From Actinobacteria bacterium UBA5176 (GTDB taxonomy: Bacteria > Actinomycetota > UBA4738): a stretch of 19,048 nt of DNA. This document shows, piece after piece, positions 7,671-16,689 of this stretch. The stretch is from NCBI GenBank assembly GCA_002413305.1, contig DHWS01000098.1, forward strand, positions 1 to 19,048, given 5' to 3'. Numbering within the stretch: position 1 is the first letter of the stretch; every line of letters begins with the position of its first letter. Position numbers and translations under genes: made by a program. Below the pieces are notes generated by a model, which worked only from the letters and a program-made list of their open reading frames with translations, was not told where the DNA came from and searched no databases.

Positions 7671-10058
7671 TCAGCCGGCTCGGAGCTCGGCCCCGACGTC
7701 GGCCGCCAGTCGCTCGACGATCGTCGTCACGGCAGCTTCGGCCTCCTCGTCGGTGAGGGTCCGGTCCGGGGCCCGGAAGTCCAGCGAGTAGGCGAGGCTC
7801 TTCTTCCCCGGCGCGATCGGCGCCCCCGCGAACACGTCGAACAGCTCGATCCGATCGAGCAGTGCCCCAGCCGCCCGTTCGATCCCCCGCCGGACATCGG
7901 CGGCGGGGATCGCTTCGTCAACCACGAAGGCCAGGTCGCGGTGGATCGGCGGGTAGCGGGGGACATCGCGCAGCGTGATCGTGGACGCAGCATGCCGCCC
8001 GAGCACCCCGGCCTCCAGTTCCGCCACGGAGGTGCCGGCCGGGAGGTCGGAAGACTCGGTGACCTGTGGGCGCAGCTCGCCGATCGCCCCCGCCCGCTGG
8101 CCGCCGATCAGGACGGCCGCCGAGCGCGCGGGGTGGAACGGCACGCCCGGGGGCTCGCCGAGCTCCCAGTCTCCGATCCCGAGCACCGCGAACAGGGTCT
8201 CCAGCGCGCCCTTCGCGTCGAAGAAACCGAGCGTCCGCGTCTCCCCCGGGTAGCCGGACGACGCCGTTCCGGCCAGGACGAAGGCGACGTGCTCGCGTTC
8301 GTCGACGGGTTCGTCCCCGTCTCCGGGGGCGAACACGTGCCCGGTCTCGAACAGCGCCACTCCGCGGACGCCCCGGCTGCCGTTCCGCGCCACCGCCTTC
8401 AGGAGTCCCGGCACCAAGCTTCGGCGGAGCCAGGCTTCCTCCGACGTCAGTGGGTTCGCCATGAGGACGCCGTCGGACCTGCCCATCAACTCGAGGTCGG
8501 CCCGGGAGGCGAACGAGAGCGAGTACGCCTCCCGCAGTCCCGCCCGGACCAGCCCGTCGCGGATGCGGCGGCGGAGGGCGAAGCTGTCGGCGACCCCGCC
8601 GGCCTGCCGGACACCCGGCCGGGTCGACGGGAGAAGGTCGTAGCCTTCGACCCGAACGATCTCCTCGATCAAGTCGACCTCGCGCTCAAGGTCGACCCGG
8701 TAGCCGGGAACCTCGACGTCCACCTCGTCCCCCTGAGCGAGGACGGCCTCGATCCCGAGGCTCTCGAACGCCTCGGCCGCGCCCTCCGGTGACACCGGAT
8801 ACCCGAGCAGGCGGCTCGCCCGCCCGGCCCGGACGGTGAGGTGCCGGCGCTCCGGGACGGAACCCTGTTCCACGGCGCCGGCCAGGACCGAACCACCCGA
8901 CCACGCCGCGATCAGCGAGGCGGCGCGGGCGGCCGTGGGGCCCACAGCCTCGGGGTCGACGCCACGTTCGAACCGGCTGGACGCCTCGGTGTGCAGGGCG
9001 AGGCGGCGGGCGGTCCGCAGGACGCCGCGCCGCTCGAAGTTCGCGCTCTCCAGGAAGATGTCCTGCGTCCTGGGATGGACCTCGGCCCCGGCCGAACCCA
9101 TGACCCCCGCGATGGCCATGGCCTTGGCGTGGTCCGCGATGACCAGGTCCTCGGCCGTCAGGGTCCGCTCGACGTCGTCGAGGGTCACGATGCGTTCGCC
9201 CTGCTCCGCACGCCGGACGATGATCCCGCCCCCTTCCAGCAGGGCCAGGTCGAACGGATGCAGCGGCTGTCCGAGCTCCAGCATCGCGTAGTTCGTCGCG
9301 TCGACCGCGTTCCACAGCGGGCGCATCCCGGCGGCGGTGAGCCGCGCCTGCACCGAGATCGGCGACGGACCGATGCTCACCCCGCGGACGACCCGGGCGA
9401 GGTAACGGGGACACCGCTCCAGGTCGCGGACCTCGACCGTCGCCACCGCGCCGGCCTCTTCGCGGGACTGTTCCACGGCGGTGTCGGGCGGGGTCAGGGG
9501 TAGCCCGGTGGCGGCCGCGACTTCGCGGGCGATCCCGAACACGCACATCAGGTCGGGGCGGTTGGGTTCGATCTCCACGTCCAGTACGGCGTCGTCCAGC
9601 CCGAACGTGGCCTTCACGTCGACGCCCGGTTGGAGCCCCGGCGGCAGGATCAGGATGCCGCTGTGGCTGGGGGCGATGGCCAGCTCCATCGGCGAGCAGA
9701 GCATCCCGTTCGACTCGACCCCCCGGATCTTCCGAACTCCGAGCGGCTCGGGGAGGGCCGGCACGCGGGCGCCGGGGACCGCGTAGGGAACCAGGTCCCC
9801 CGGTCGCATGTTCCGGATCCCCGCCACGACCTCCATCCGGCCGCCCGGGCCGACGTCGACGGTGGCCACGCAGAGCGTGTCCGAGTCGGGATGGTCGCGG
9901 ACCTCCAGCACGCGAGCTACGACCACGCCCTCCAGCCCCTCCCACGGCCGGAGGATCTCCTCGACGTGGATGCCCTTCGCGTTGAGGATCTCCGCCAAGT
10001 CTTCGGCTTCCTGTTCGACCCGGACGAACTCGCGCAACCACGAGAGGACGACCTTCAC
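7671..10058 (-). CDS. pheT: Phenylalanyl-tRNA synthetase beta subunit
   Basis: Large subunit of the alpha2-beta2 PheRS that charges tRNA-Phe. 795 residues, the usual length. Domains in order: N-terminal region starting KVVLSWLREFV, the EMAP-like tRNA-binding domain (about 39-150, with VRDHPDSDTLCVATVDVG and NGMLCSPMEL), B3/B4 editing domain (about 210-380, with TNYAMLELGQPLHPFD), B5 domain (about 400-475), the catalytic-like core, and the C-terminal ferredoxin-fold anticodon-binding domain (about 705-795, with PRYPPIHRDLAFVVD). It starts with GTG three bases after the pheS stop, so the two are co-transcribed and probably translationally coupled. Confidence 0.97.
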   Translation of the reverse strand: MKVVLSWLREFVRVEQEAEDLAEILNAKGIHVEEILRPWEGLEGVVVARVLEVRDHPDSDTLCVATVDVGPGGRMEVVAGIRNMRPGDLVPYAVPGARVPALPEPLGVRKIRGVESNGMLCSPMELAIAPSHSGILILPPGLQPGVDVKATFGLDDAVLDVEIEPNRPDLMCVFGIAREVAAATGLPLTPPDTAVEQSREEAGAVATVEVRDLERCPRYLARVVRGVSIGPSPISVQARLTAAGMRPLWNAVDATNYAMLELGQPLHPFDLALLEGGGIIVRRAEQGERIVTLDDVERTLTAEDLVIADHAKAMAIAGVMGSAGAEVHPRTQDIFLESANFERRGVLRTARRLALHTEASSRFERGVDPEAVGPTAARAASLIAAWSGGSVLAGAVEQGSVPERRHLTVRAGRASRLLGYPVSPEGAAEAFESLGIEAVLAQGDEVDVEVPGYRVDLEREVDLIEEIVRVEGYDLLPSTRPGVRQAGGVADSFALRRRIRDGLVRAGLREAYSLSFASRADLELMGRSDGVLMANPLTSEEAWLRRSLVPGLLKAVARNGSRGVRGVALFETGHVFAPGDGDEPVDEREHVAFVLAGTASSGYPGETRTLGFFDAKGALETLFAVLGIGDWELGEPPGVPFHPARSAAVLIGGQRAGAIGELRPQVTESSDLPAGTSVAELEAGVLGRHAASTITLRDVPRYPPIHRDLAFVVDEAIPAADVRRGIERAAGALLDRIELFDVFAGAPIAPGKKSLAYSLDFRAPDRTLTDEEAEAAVTTIVERLAADVGAELRAG

Positions 10059-10061
10059 GGG

Positions 10062-11132
10062 CTACGTCGCCCCTTCGAACTGCGCGAGGAAACGGACGTC
10101 GTTCTCCAGGAGCATGCGGATGTCCGGGAAGCCGTACCGGAGCATCGCCATCCGGTCGATCCCCCCGCCGAACGCGAACCCCGAGTACCGCTCCGGGTCG
10201 TAGCCGACGTTCTCCAGGACACGGGGGTGGACCATGCCACAGCCCATCCCCTCGATCCATCCGTTGCCGCAGGTCCGGCACCCGACCCCGCCGCACACGA
10301 AGCACGTCACCTCGACCTGAGCGCCGGGCTCGACGAAGGGGAAGAACGAGGGCGTGAGCCGGATCCTCCGCTCCTGGCCCAACAGGGCCCGGTAGAAGGT
10401 CTCGAGGGTGCCCTTGAGGTCGGCGAACGTGATGTCCTCGTCGACGGCCAACCCCTCGACCTGGTGAAACACCGCCAGGTGGGTGGCGTCCGTGGCCTCG
10501 TTCCGGAACACGCGGCCCGGGGCGATGACGTACACGGGCGGGGGCTGGGACTCCATCGTCCGGATCTGCATCGCGCTGGTCTCGGTCCGGAGCACCCGCG
10601 GCTCGCCCGGTGTGGACAGGTACAGGGTGTCGGTCGTCTTGCGCGCCGGGTGGTCGGGCGGGATGTTGAGCGCGTCGAAGTTGTACCACTCGGTTTCGAC
10701 CTCCGGCCCTTCGACGACGCGGTAGCCCATGCCGGTGAAGATGTCGACGATCCGGTTCTGGAGCAGCGTCAGCGGGTGCAGGGATCCGGGGCGGAGCCGC
10801 CGGCCGGGAAGGGTCACGTCGATCCGGTCGGCCTCCAGGAGGGCCCGCTCGCGTTCGGCCTCCAGCGTCTCCCGGCGGCTCGCGATGGCCGAACGGAGCG
10901 CCCCTCGGACCTCGTTCGTCCGTTGTCCGATCCGGCGCCGGTCCTTCTCCGACAGGCCACCCAGGCCCCGCTGGATCCCGGAGAAGGGCGACTTCCGGCC
11001 CAGGAGCGCGCTCTCCGCTTCGTCCAGGGCGTCCCGGCCCGCCGCGCCGCCGATCAGGGCGAGGCCGCGCGCCAGCTCGGCGTCGAGGACGCCGAGGGCT
11101 TGGCCGGGGTCGAGCGCTTCAGATGCCGGCAT
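10062..11132 (-). CDS. pheS: Phenylalanyl-tRNA synthetase alpha subunit
   Basis: Catalytic subunit of PheRS, 356 residues. It has an N-terminal coiled-coil arm (about 1-95), then class II motifs: motif 1 around HPLTLLQNRIVDIFTGMGY, motif 2 region VFRNEATDATHLAVFHQVEG, and motif 3 FAFGGGIDRMAMLRYG near the C-terminus. The CFVCGGVGCRTCGNGW segment followed by GCGMVHP is the cysteine-rich insert common in bacterial PheS. ATG 11132 is chosen because the alpha-subunit N-terminus begins there; an in-frame extension to 11213 is arginine/proline-rich and unlike the family. TACACT lies 12 bases upstream and no Shine-Dalgarno is present, so the leader is at most a few bases. Confidence 0.96.
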   Translation of the reverse strand: MPASEALDPGQALGVLDAELARGLALIGGAAGRDALDEAESALLGRKSPFSGIQRGLGGLSEKDRRRIGQRTNEVRGALRSAIASRRETLEAERERALLEADRIDVTLPGRRLRPGSLHPLTLLQNRIVDIFTGMGYRVVEGPEVETEWYNFDALNIPPDHPARKTTDTLYLSTPGEPRVLRTETSAMQIRTMESQPPPVYVIAPGRVFRNEATDATHLAVFHQVEGLAVDEDITFADLKGTLETFYRALLGQERRIRLTPSFFPFVEPGAQVEVTCFVCGGVGCRTCGNGWIEGMGCGMVHPRVLENVGYDPERYSGFAFGGGIDRMAMLRYGFPDIRMLLENDVRFLAQFEGAT

Positions 11133-11144
11133 GATCGGAACAGG

Positions 11145-11150
11145 AGTGTA
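11145..11150 (-). promoter_or_regulatory. Candidate -10 box for pheS-pheT (argF) transcript
   Basis: TACACT on the minus strand, 12 bases before the pheS ATG, predicting a 5' leader of roughly six bases. No convincing -35 box is seen. A leader this short excludes a T-box or a phenylalanine attenuator of the enterobacterial kind. Confidence 0.4.
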
Positions 11151-11299
11151 TCGGCCGGGCGGCGCCGGGCGGGTCCCGCGGACCGGACGGGGTCGCCTCC
11201 GACGGTCCGACACCCTGTCGGCCGATCACCGTATTTCGCACCGTTTTCGCCTCCCCACCGGTTCAGGTTTCCGCCCCTTCGGGCCGATACCTCTTCTGG

Positions 11300-13891
11300 G
11301 TGTCGCAGATGGACCGAACACATCCGGCCGAAGTGCCGGCTTCCAGCGCTGTTGGTGGCGTCCGCCGAGGAGGCGCCCGCCACCGGGCGGGCCGGCTGGA
11401 TGCCACCGACCCCGCGCCACCCCTCGACCTCACGCACCGGCCGGACGACGAACTCTTCTTCCGCGCGCTGGACGCCAGTTCCGACGCGGTCCTCCTCTCA
11501 CGCGCGTCGGACGCCCACCTGCTCTACGTCAACGAAGCGTTCGTCGCGCTCTGCGGGTATGGGCGCGACGAGGTGATCGGACGCACGGTCGAGGAGCTGG
11601 GCCTGTGGACCCTCGCCGACGGTTGGGAGGACCCTTCCGGCGCCCGGCGGGCGGCGGAGATCGTGGTTCGATCCAAGGACGGCACGCAGACGCGGGCCAC
11701 CCTGTCGACCGAGGCCGTCGAGATCCGGGGCGAACCGTGCCTGCTCCGGATGATCCGGGACGACTCCGAGCGGCGACGTCTGGAGGAGACGGTCGTCCAC
11801 CTCGCTTCGATCGTGGAGTCCTCCCACGACGCGGTGATCACCGCCACGCCGGACGGCACCATCACGTCCTGGAACGCCGCGGCCGAGCGCATGTTCGGCC
11901 ACCGGCCCGAGGAGGCCATCGGACGCCCCGTGGCCATCATGTGCCCCCCCGACCGGCTCCACGAGATGGACGAGATCCTGGAGCGGGCCAGGGCGGGTGA
12001 ACACGCGGGCGTGCTGGAGACCGTCCGGATGCGGAGGGACGGGACCCCGATCCACGTCTCCCTGATGGTCTCCCCCACCCGCGACGCCGACGGCCGGATC
12101 ACGGGGTCCTGGGGCCTGGTGCGGGACATCACCGACCGGAAGCTGGCCATGGACCAGCTCCGGGAGGCGGAGGCGAAGTACCGTTCGCTGGTCGAACGGA
12201 TCCCGGTGGTCACCTACGTCGATGCGGTGGACCGGACGAGCTCCGCCGTGTACATGAGCCCGCAGGTCCAAGAGATGCTGGGCTACCCGCAGGACCAGTG
12301 GCAGAGCGAACCCGACCTGTGGGTTCGGACCATCCACCCCGACGACCGCGAACGGGTCCTCGCGGAGAGCGATCGGACCAACCAGACGGGAGAGCCGTTC
12401 GCCATGGAGTACCGGCTCCTGCACCGAGATGGCCGCACCGTGTGGGTCCGTGACGATGCCCTGCTGGTCCGGGACGAACTCGGCAATCCCCGCATCTGGC
12501 AGGGCATGCTGCTCGACATCAGCGACCAGAAGCGGGCCGAGGAGGAGATGGCCTTCCTCGCCTACCACGACAAGCTCACCGGCCTGCCGAACCGGGTGAT
12601 GTTCGAGGAGTTGCTCGAGTTGGCCCTGACCCGTGCCGGGCGGCACGGGCTGGCGGTCGCGGTCCTCTACGTCGACCTCGACAACTTCAAGAACGTGAAC
12701 GATTCTCTCGGCCACGACGCAGGTGACGACGTACTGCGCCAGACCGCGCTCCGGCTGCAGGAGGCGGCGAGGGCGGCCGACGTCGTGGCCCGCCATGGCG
12801 GGGACGAGTTCCTCGTGTTGCTCTCCGACCTCGACCGGGAGCCGAAGGACGACGTGCCGGCTCCGGCGACCACCGCGGAGATGGTGGCCGACCGTCTGGA
12901 GGAGGCGCTCCAGCAGCCGTTCGTCGTGCACGGGGCGGACTTCGCCATCTCGGCCAGTGTGGGGATCAGCCTGTACCCGTTCGACGCCCGGGACGGCGTC
13001 GAACTGCTCCGGCACGCCGACTTCGCCATGTACCAGGCGAAGCAGGGTGGCAAGCACGGACATGCGCGGTACGCGGCTGAGGAGGAGGGACCGGGCCAGG
13101 TGTCGCTCGCCAGCCGGCTGCGCAAGGCCGCCGAGCGCCAGCGATGGGAGCTCCACTACCAGCCGATCGTGCGCCTGGCGGATGCCGAGCTCGTGGGCCT
13201 GGAGGCGCTGCTCCGCTGGCAGGATCCGCGGGCGGGGCTGATCCCCCCGGCGAGGTTCATCCGTCTCGCCGAGCAGACCGGCATCTCGGAGGCGATCGGC
13301 GACTGGGTGCTGGAGGAGGCCTGCCGGCAGATCCGGACCTGGCGCGACGCCGGTCTCACCGGAACGACGTGGTTGAACCTCTCCCCCCGGCAGCTCTGGC
13401 GCCGCGACTTCGCCACCCGGACCGTGTCACTTCTCTCCTCGTGGGGCCTGGAGCCGGCGGACCTCGGGGTCGAGGTAACCGAGGCCACCGCCATGGCCGA
13501 CCCCGCCCGCGCGTCCACCGTGCTTCACGACCTCCATGCGGCCGGGATCCTCATCGCCGTGGACGACTTCGGGACCGGGGCGTCCTCGTTGTCGTTGTTC
13601 ACCGACCTGCCGGTCGACGCACTGAAGGTCGACCGGACGCTCGTGGGGCGGATCGCCCGCGGCGGGCCGACGGCGTCGATGGTGGCCGCGATCGTGCAGT
13701 TCGCGTCCTCCCTCGGTGTCCAAGCGGTCGCCGAGGGCGTGGAGACCGAGGAGCAGCGGCGGTGGTTGCTCGAACGGGGCTGCGCACTGGGACAGGGTTA
13801 CCTGTTCGGCAGGCCGGTGGCAGCCTCGGCGATCACGGCACGGATCCGCCGGTCGGGTTCGCGCTTCGAACCGGGGGCCGCCGGAGGCTGA
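11300..13891 (+). CDS. PAS-PAS-PAS-GGDEF-EAL cyclic-di-GMP signalling protein
   Basis: A cytosolic bifunctional-type cyclic-di-GMP protein of 863 residues with no transmembrane segment. Three PAS domains lie at about 52-160, 165-285 and 290-415, the last with the PAC-like HPDDR and DGRTVWV motifs. The GGDEF domain (about 418-590) has LDNFKNVND with the metal Asp459, GGDEF at 500-504, and an RxxD inhibitory site (RAAD, 491-494) exactly five residues before it. The EAL domain (about 605-850) has LEALLRW (EAL at 635-637), LNLSPRQL, EVTEA, DDFGTGASS, ALKVDR and AEGVET. Both halves keep their catalytic signatures, so synthesis and breakdown are both possible, with the PAS domains sensing an unknown ligand. 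The start may be GTG 11300 or ATG 11309. The gene is divergent from pheS and ends four bases from the convergent methyltransferase gene. Confidence 0.95.
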   Translation: MSQMDRTHPAEVPASSAVGGVRRGGARHRAGRLDATDPAPPLDLTHRPDDELFFRALDASSDAVLLSRASDAHLLYVNEAFVALCGYGRDEVIGRTVEELGLWTLADGWEDPSGARRAAEIVVRSKDGTQTRATLSTEAVEIRGEPCLLRMIRDDSERRRLEETVVHLASIVESSHDAVITATPDGTITSWNAAAERMFGHRPEEAIGRPVAIMCPPDRLHEMDEILERARAGEHAGVLETVRMRRDGTPIHVSLMVSPTRDADGRITGSWGLVRDITDRKLAMDQLREAEAKYRSLVERIPVVTYVDAVDRTSSAVYMSPQVQEMLGYPQDQWQSEPDLWVRTIHPDDRERVLAESDRTNQTGEPFAMEYRLLHRDGRTVWVRDDALLVRDELGNPRIWQGMLLDISDQKRAEEEMAFLAYHDKLTGLPNRVMFEELLELALTRAGRHGLAVAVLYVDLDNFKNVNDSLGHDAGDDVLRQTALRLQEAARAADVVARHGGDEFLVLLSDLDREPKDDVPAPATTAEMVADRLEEALQQPFVVHGADFAISASVGISLYPFDARDGVELLRHADFAMYQAKQGGKHGHARYAAEEEGPGQVSLASRLRKAAERQRWELHYQPIVRLADAELVGLEALLRWQDPRAGLIPPARFIRLAEQTGISEAIGDWVLEEACRQIRTWRDAGLTGTTWLNLSPRQLWRRDFATRTVSLLSSWGLEPADLGVEVTEATAMADPARASTVLHDLHAAGILIAVDDFGTGASSLSLFTDLPVDALKVDRTLVGRIARGGPTASMVAAIVQFASSLGVQAVAEGVETEEQRRWLLERGCALGQGYLFGRPVAASAITARIRRSGSRFEPGAAGG

Positions 13892-13895
13892 CCCG

Positions 13896-15335
13896 TCACC
13901 GGTCGGCGCGGGCTTCGGGCGCCAGCCGAACCCGGAAGCGGATCCCGCCAGCCGTGTCCACCTCCAGCGTCCCGTCCTGCGACTCGGTCAGCCCCTTGGC
14001 CACGAAGAGCCCTACCTTGCTCCCGCCGCCGCTCCCGGGCTGTCGGGGCCGGAACAGGGCCGCGGCGCCCTCGGCGTCCAGCTCGGTGCCGGTCCGGGAG
14101 ACCTCCACGACCGGTTCGCCGTCCGCTCCGACCGACAGCCGCACGGGCCCCTCTTCGCCCCACCATTGCGCGCTCTCGATGAGCGCGATCAGGATCGTGC
14201 GGAGCCGGGCCGGATCGACGAACGCCCGCACGGGCTCTCCGGCCACCTCCAGGTCGAACTGACTCCACTGGGCGAGCTCGTCCCGCACGAGCATGGCGGC
14301 CTCGAGCAGGTCGGTGTTGATCCGGCTGATCTCCAGGCGGTGGGAGGTCAGGCGGGCCGCTTCGACCAGCTGGGTCACGATGATCTCCATGCGCGCCGCG
14401 TCGTGCGTCACGCCCTCGAGCATCATCAGGCGCTGCTCGTCATCCAGCTTGGCCCACCTGGCGACCAGGGTCTTGGCGAACCCCCCGAGCGCGGTCAGCG
14501 GCGAACGGATGTCGTGGGCCGCGCCGCCAACGATCTGGGACAGGACATCACCCCCGGCCCGCTGCCGTGCGGCTTCGAACAGGATCACGGTGGCCGCCGC
14601 CGCCAGGTTCAGCGACTCCGCGTTGCCCGCGATGGGGACCCGCAGCGTGGCGTCGGCCAGGTCGCGGACGTGCGTCCGGAGCCCTCGGGCCTCGTTCCCC
14701 AGGACCACGGCGGCCGGCTTCGTCAGGTCGGCCTCGAAGACGGGGAGATCGCCGTCGGAGGCAGCCGCGTAGACCGCGAACCCCCGGGCCCGGAGCATCG
14801 CGACGCTCTCTTCGACCGCGACCTCCCGGACGACCGGGACGTGGAACAGCGAACCCGCAGAGGCCCGGACGGCCTTGCTGTTGTAGACGTCGACGGAGGA
14901 GGTGGAGAAGACGACCGCGTCAGCCCCGGAGGCATCGGCCGAGCGCAGGATGGTCCCGGCGTTGCCCGGGTCCCGGACCTCGGCCAGCACCGGGACGATG
15001 CCGGCCCGGTCCGCGTCGAGCGCGTCCAGCCCGACGTCCACGAAGTCGGCCACCGCGACGACGCCTTGAGGAGTGACGGTCGAAGTCAGGTGGGCCATGA
15101 CCTCCTCGGACACAAGCGAGAGCGAGACCCCCGCTTCCAGGGCCGCGTCGATCGCCGGAGCGATCCGCTGGTCCGGCGTCGTGTGGAAGACCTCCCGGAC
15201 CCGGGCTCCGGATGCGATCGACTCGAACACGGCCTGGGCGCCTTCGACGAGGAACCGCCGGTCCTTCTCACGCATGGCGCGCTTCTTCAGGCGGATGGCC
15301 TTCGCGACGCGCTTGTTGTGGACCGAGGAGATCAT
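13896..15335 (-). CDS. SPOUT (TrmH/TsnR-type) rRNA methyltransferase fused to a histidine-kinase-like module
   Basis: Residues 1-260 form a complete SpoU/TsnR-type RNA 2'-O-methyltransferase: substrate-binding part (about 1-100, with RRFLVEGAQAV), then SPOUT motifs NAGTILRSA (125-133), GNEARGL (213-219) and AESLNLAAAATV (239-250). Such enzymes normally end here. The same frame continues for about 220 residues as a histidine-kinase-like unit: a DHp helix pair (about 262-330) with H-box AHDIRSPLTAL (His274), then a GHKL-like ATPase fold (about 340-473). The ATPase motifs are eroded. The N-box reads ILIALIESAQ with Ser388 where Asn is expected, G1 DxGxG has become SRTGT, and G2 is only partly kept (KVGLFVAKGL). 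Kinase activity is therefore doubtful. The gene follows rplT by 67 bases in the infC-rpmI-rplT operon, the standard place for tsnR. No clear Shine-Dalgarno is seen. Confidence 0.9.
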   Translation of the reverse strand: MISSVHNKRVAKAIRLKKRAMREKDRRFLVEGAQAVFESIASGARVREVFHTTPDQRIAPAIDAALEAGVSLSLVSEEVMAHLTSTVTPQGVVAVADFVDVGLDALDADRAGIVPVLAEVRDPGNAGTILRSADASGADAVVFSTSSVDVYNSKAVRASAGSLFHVPVVREVAVEESVAMLRARGFAVYAAASDGDLPVFEADLTKPAAVVLGNEARGLRTHVRDLADATLRVPIAGNAESLNLAAAATVILFEAARQRAGGDVLSQIVGGAAHDIRSPLTALGGFAKTLVARWAKLDDEQRLMMLEGVTHDAARMEIIVTQLVEAARLTSHRLEISRINTDLLEAAMLVRDELAQWSQFDLEVAGEPVRAFVDPARLRTILIALIESAQWWGEEGPVRLSVGADGEPVVEVSRTGTELDAEGAAALFRPRQPGSGGGSKVGLFVAKGLTESQDGTLEVDTAGGIRFRVRLAPEARADR

Positions 15336-15394
15336 GTCCGGGGTGGGGCGTGGGTGGTGAATGACCGCACGGCGAGGGGTGCCGTCACGGTGGT

Positions 15395-15411
15395 CCGGCC
15401 TTCTAGGCCGG
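15395..15411 (-). other. Perfect stem-loop over the rplT stop codon
   Basis: CCGGCCT and AGGCCGG pair perfectly around a three-base loop; the rplT TAG stop is inside the stem-loop. No U tract follows, so it is unlikely to be a full terminator. It may be a processing or attenuating structure that lowers expression of the methyltransferase fusion relative to the ribosomal proteins. Confidence 0.4.
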
Positions 15412-15813
15412 GGCCTCCGAGCGGGCCGTCCGGCGCCGGCGCTTCGGCTTCGCCTCGGCTTCGAGCCCGCCCTTTGCCGTCTGGGCCAGCGATGCGAACG
15501 CGCCCGGGTCGTTCACCGCGAGGTCGGCCAGGACCTTCCGGTCGAGCTCGACCCCCGCCGCTGCCAGGCCATGGATGAACGTCGAATACGTCATGCCCTG
15601 AGCTCGAGCGGCGGCCCCGATGCGAACGATCCACAGGCGGCGGAACTGGCCCTTGCGGTCGCGGCGGTCGCGGTACTGGTAGACGCCCGAGTGCGCGATC
15701 TGCTCCTTCGCCACGCGGATCCGACGGGAGCGGGCTCCGTAGTAGCCCTTGGCCGCCTCCATGATCTCGCGGCGGCGCTTGTTCCCGTGGACGGCGCGTT
15801 TGACCCTCGGCAT
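15403..15813 (-). CDS. rplT: 50S ribosomal protein L20
   Basis: Binds 23S rRNA early in 50S assembly. 136 residues; the core ([75 protein letters not shown]) is fully conserved. Compared with the usual 115-120 residues it has a C-terminal extension of about 17 residues rich in Lys/Arg and Ala ([14 protein letters not shown]). AAGGGA lies about 9 bases before the ATG, a usable Shine-Dalgarno. It follows rpmI by 24 bases. In Firmicutes and E. coli L20 represses its own operon through the mRNA leader; whether it does so here is unknown. Confidence 0.97.
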   Translation of the reverse strand: MPRVKRAVHGNKRRREIMEAAKGYYGARSRRIRVAKEQIAHSGVYQYRDRRDRKGQFRRLWIVRIGAAARAQGMTYSTFIHGLAAAGVELDRKVLADLAVNDPGAFASLAQTAKGGLEAEAKPKRRRRTARSEAPA

Positions 15814-15837
15814 CGCTTCGTTCCCTTCGGCCTGCTG

Positions 15838-16032
15838 CTACCCGCCGGCCAGGAGCCGCTTGGCGGTCTTCTTCTCCGGGCCGATCACGGCCATGCCGGA
15901 GATCCGGCGCTTCCTGCTACCGGTCTTCTTGATGAGGAAGTGGTTGCCCGTGGCCTTGCGGCGCATGATCTTGCCGCTCCCGGTGACCCGGAAGCGCTTG
16001 GCCGCGCCTCGGTGCGACTTCATCTTCGGCAT
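15838..16032 (-). CDS. rpmI: 50S ribosomal protein L35
   Basis: A 64-residue basic protein of the large ribosomal subunit with the family pattern [33 protein letters not shown] and a C-terminal [11 protein letters not shown]. Length is standard. AAGGA lies about ten bases before the ATG. It starts four bases after the infC stop and is followed by rplT, the conserved infC-rpmI-rplT order. Confidence 0.97.
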   Translation of the reverse strand: MPKMKSHRGAAKRFRVTGSGKIMRRKATGNHFLIKKTGSRKRRISGMAVIGPEKKTAKRLLAGG

Positions 16033-16036
16033 GCCG

Positions 16037-16627
<591 letters not shown>

Positions 16628-16633
16628 TCTTCA

Positions 16634-16641
16634 TCACCTCC
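16634..16641 (-). promoter_or_regulatory. Perfect Shine-Dalgarno GGAGGTGA of infC
   Basis: GGAGGTGA on the minus strand is complementary to the 16S 3' end over eight bases. GGAGGT is eight bases from the GTC at 16627, an ideal spacing, but only one base from an out-of-frame ATG at 16634, which is too close for normal initiation. It therefore supports a start at or near 16627. Confidence 0.75.
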
Positions 16642-16651
16642 ATCTGATCTG

Positions 16652-16689
16652 GGAACGGCAGCGCCGGCCGGCGCTCAAGGAAGGGTTCC
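16652..16689 (-). promoter_or_regulatory. Structured leader of the infC operon
   Basis: The 16-base perfect palindrome AGCGCCGGCCGGCGCT (16660-16675) folds as a six-pair hairpin with loop GGCC, and GGAAC (16689-16685) can pair with GTTCC (16656-16652) outside it. It lies between the promoter and the infC Shine-Dalgarno. The position suits translational autoregulation by IF3 or L20, as in known infC leaders, but the sequence was not matched to a described family. Confidence 0.45.

Noticed and set aside
8686..10689. Long minus-strand open frame overlapping pheT and pheS
   Set aside because: It is an out-of-frame shadow with Arg/Gly/Pro composition; the true pheS and pheT frames carry all motifs.
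11133..11299. T-box or amino-acid attenuator ahead of pheS
   Set aside because: The predicted transcript leader is only a few bases, and no T-box sequence or terminator hairpin is present. The small CCGACA/TGTCGG hairpin at 11207-11221 has no U tract.
13889..13896. Shared bidirectional terminator between the GGDEF-EAL and methyltransferase genes
   Set aside because: Only four bases separate the two stop codons and no hairpin with a U tract spans them.
13716..15578. 620-codon plus-strand open frame opposite the methyltransferase fusion
   Set aside because: It is antisense to a gene with clear SPOUT motifs, and its composition is that of a high-GC shadow frame.
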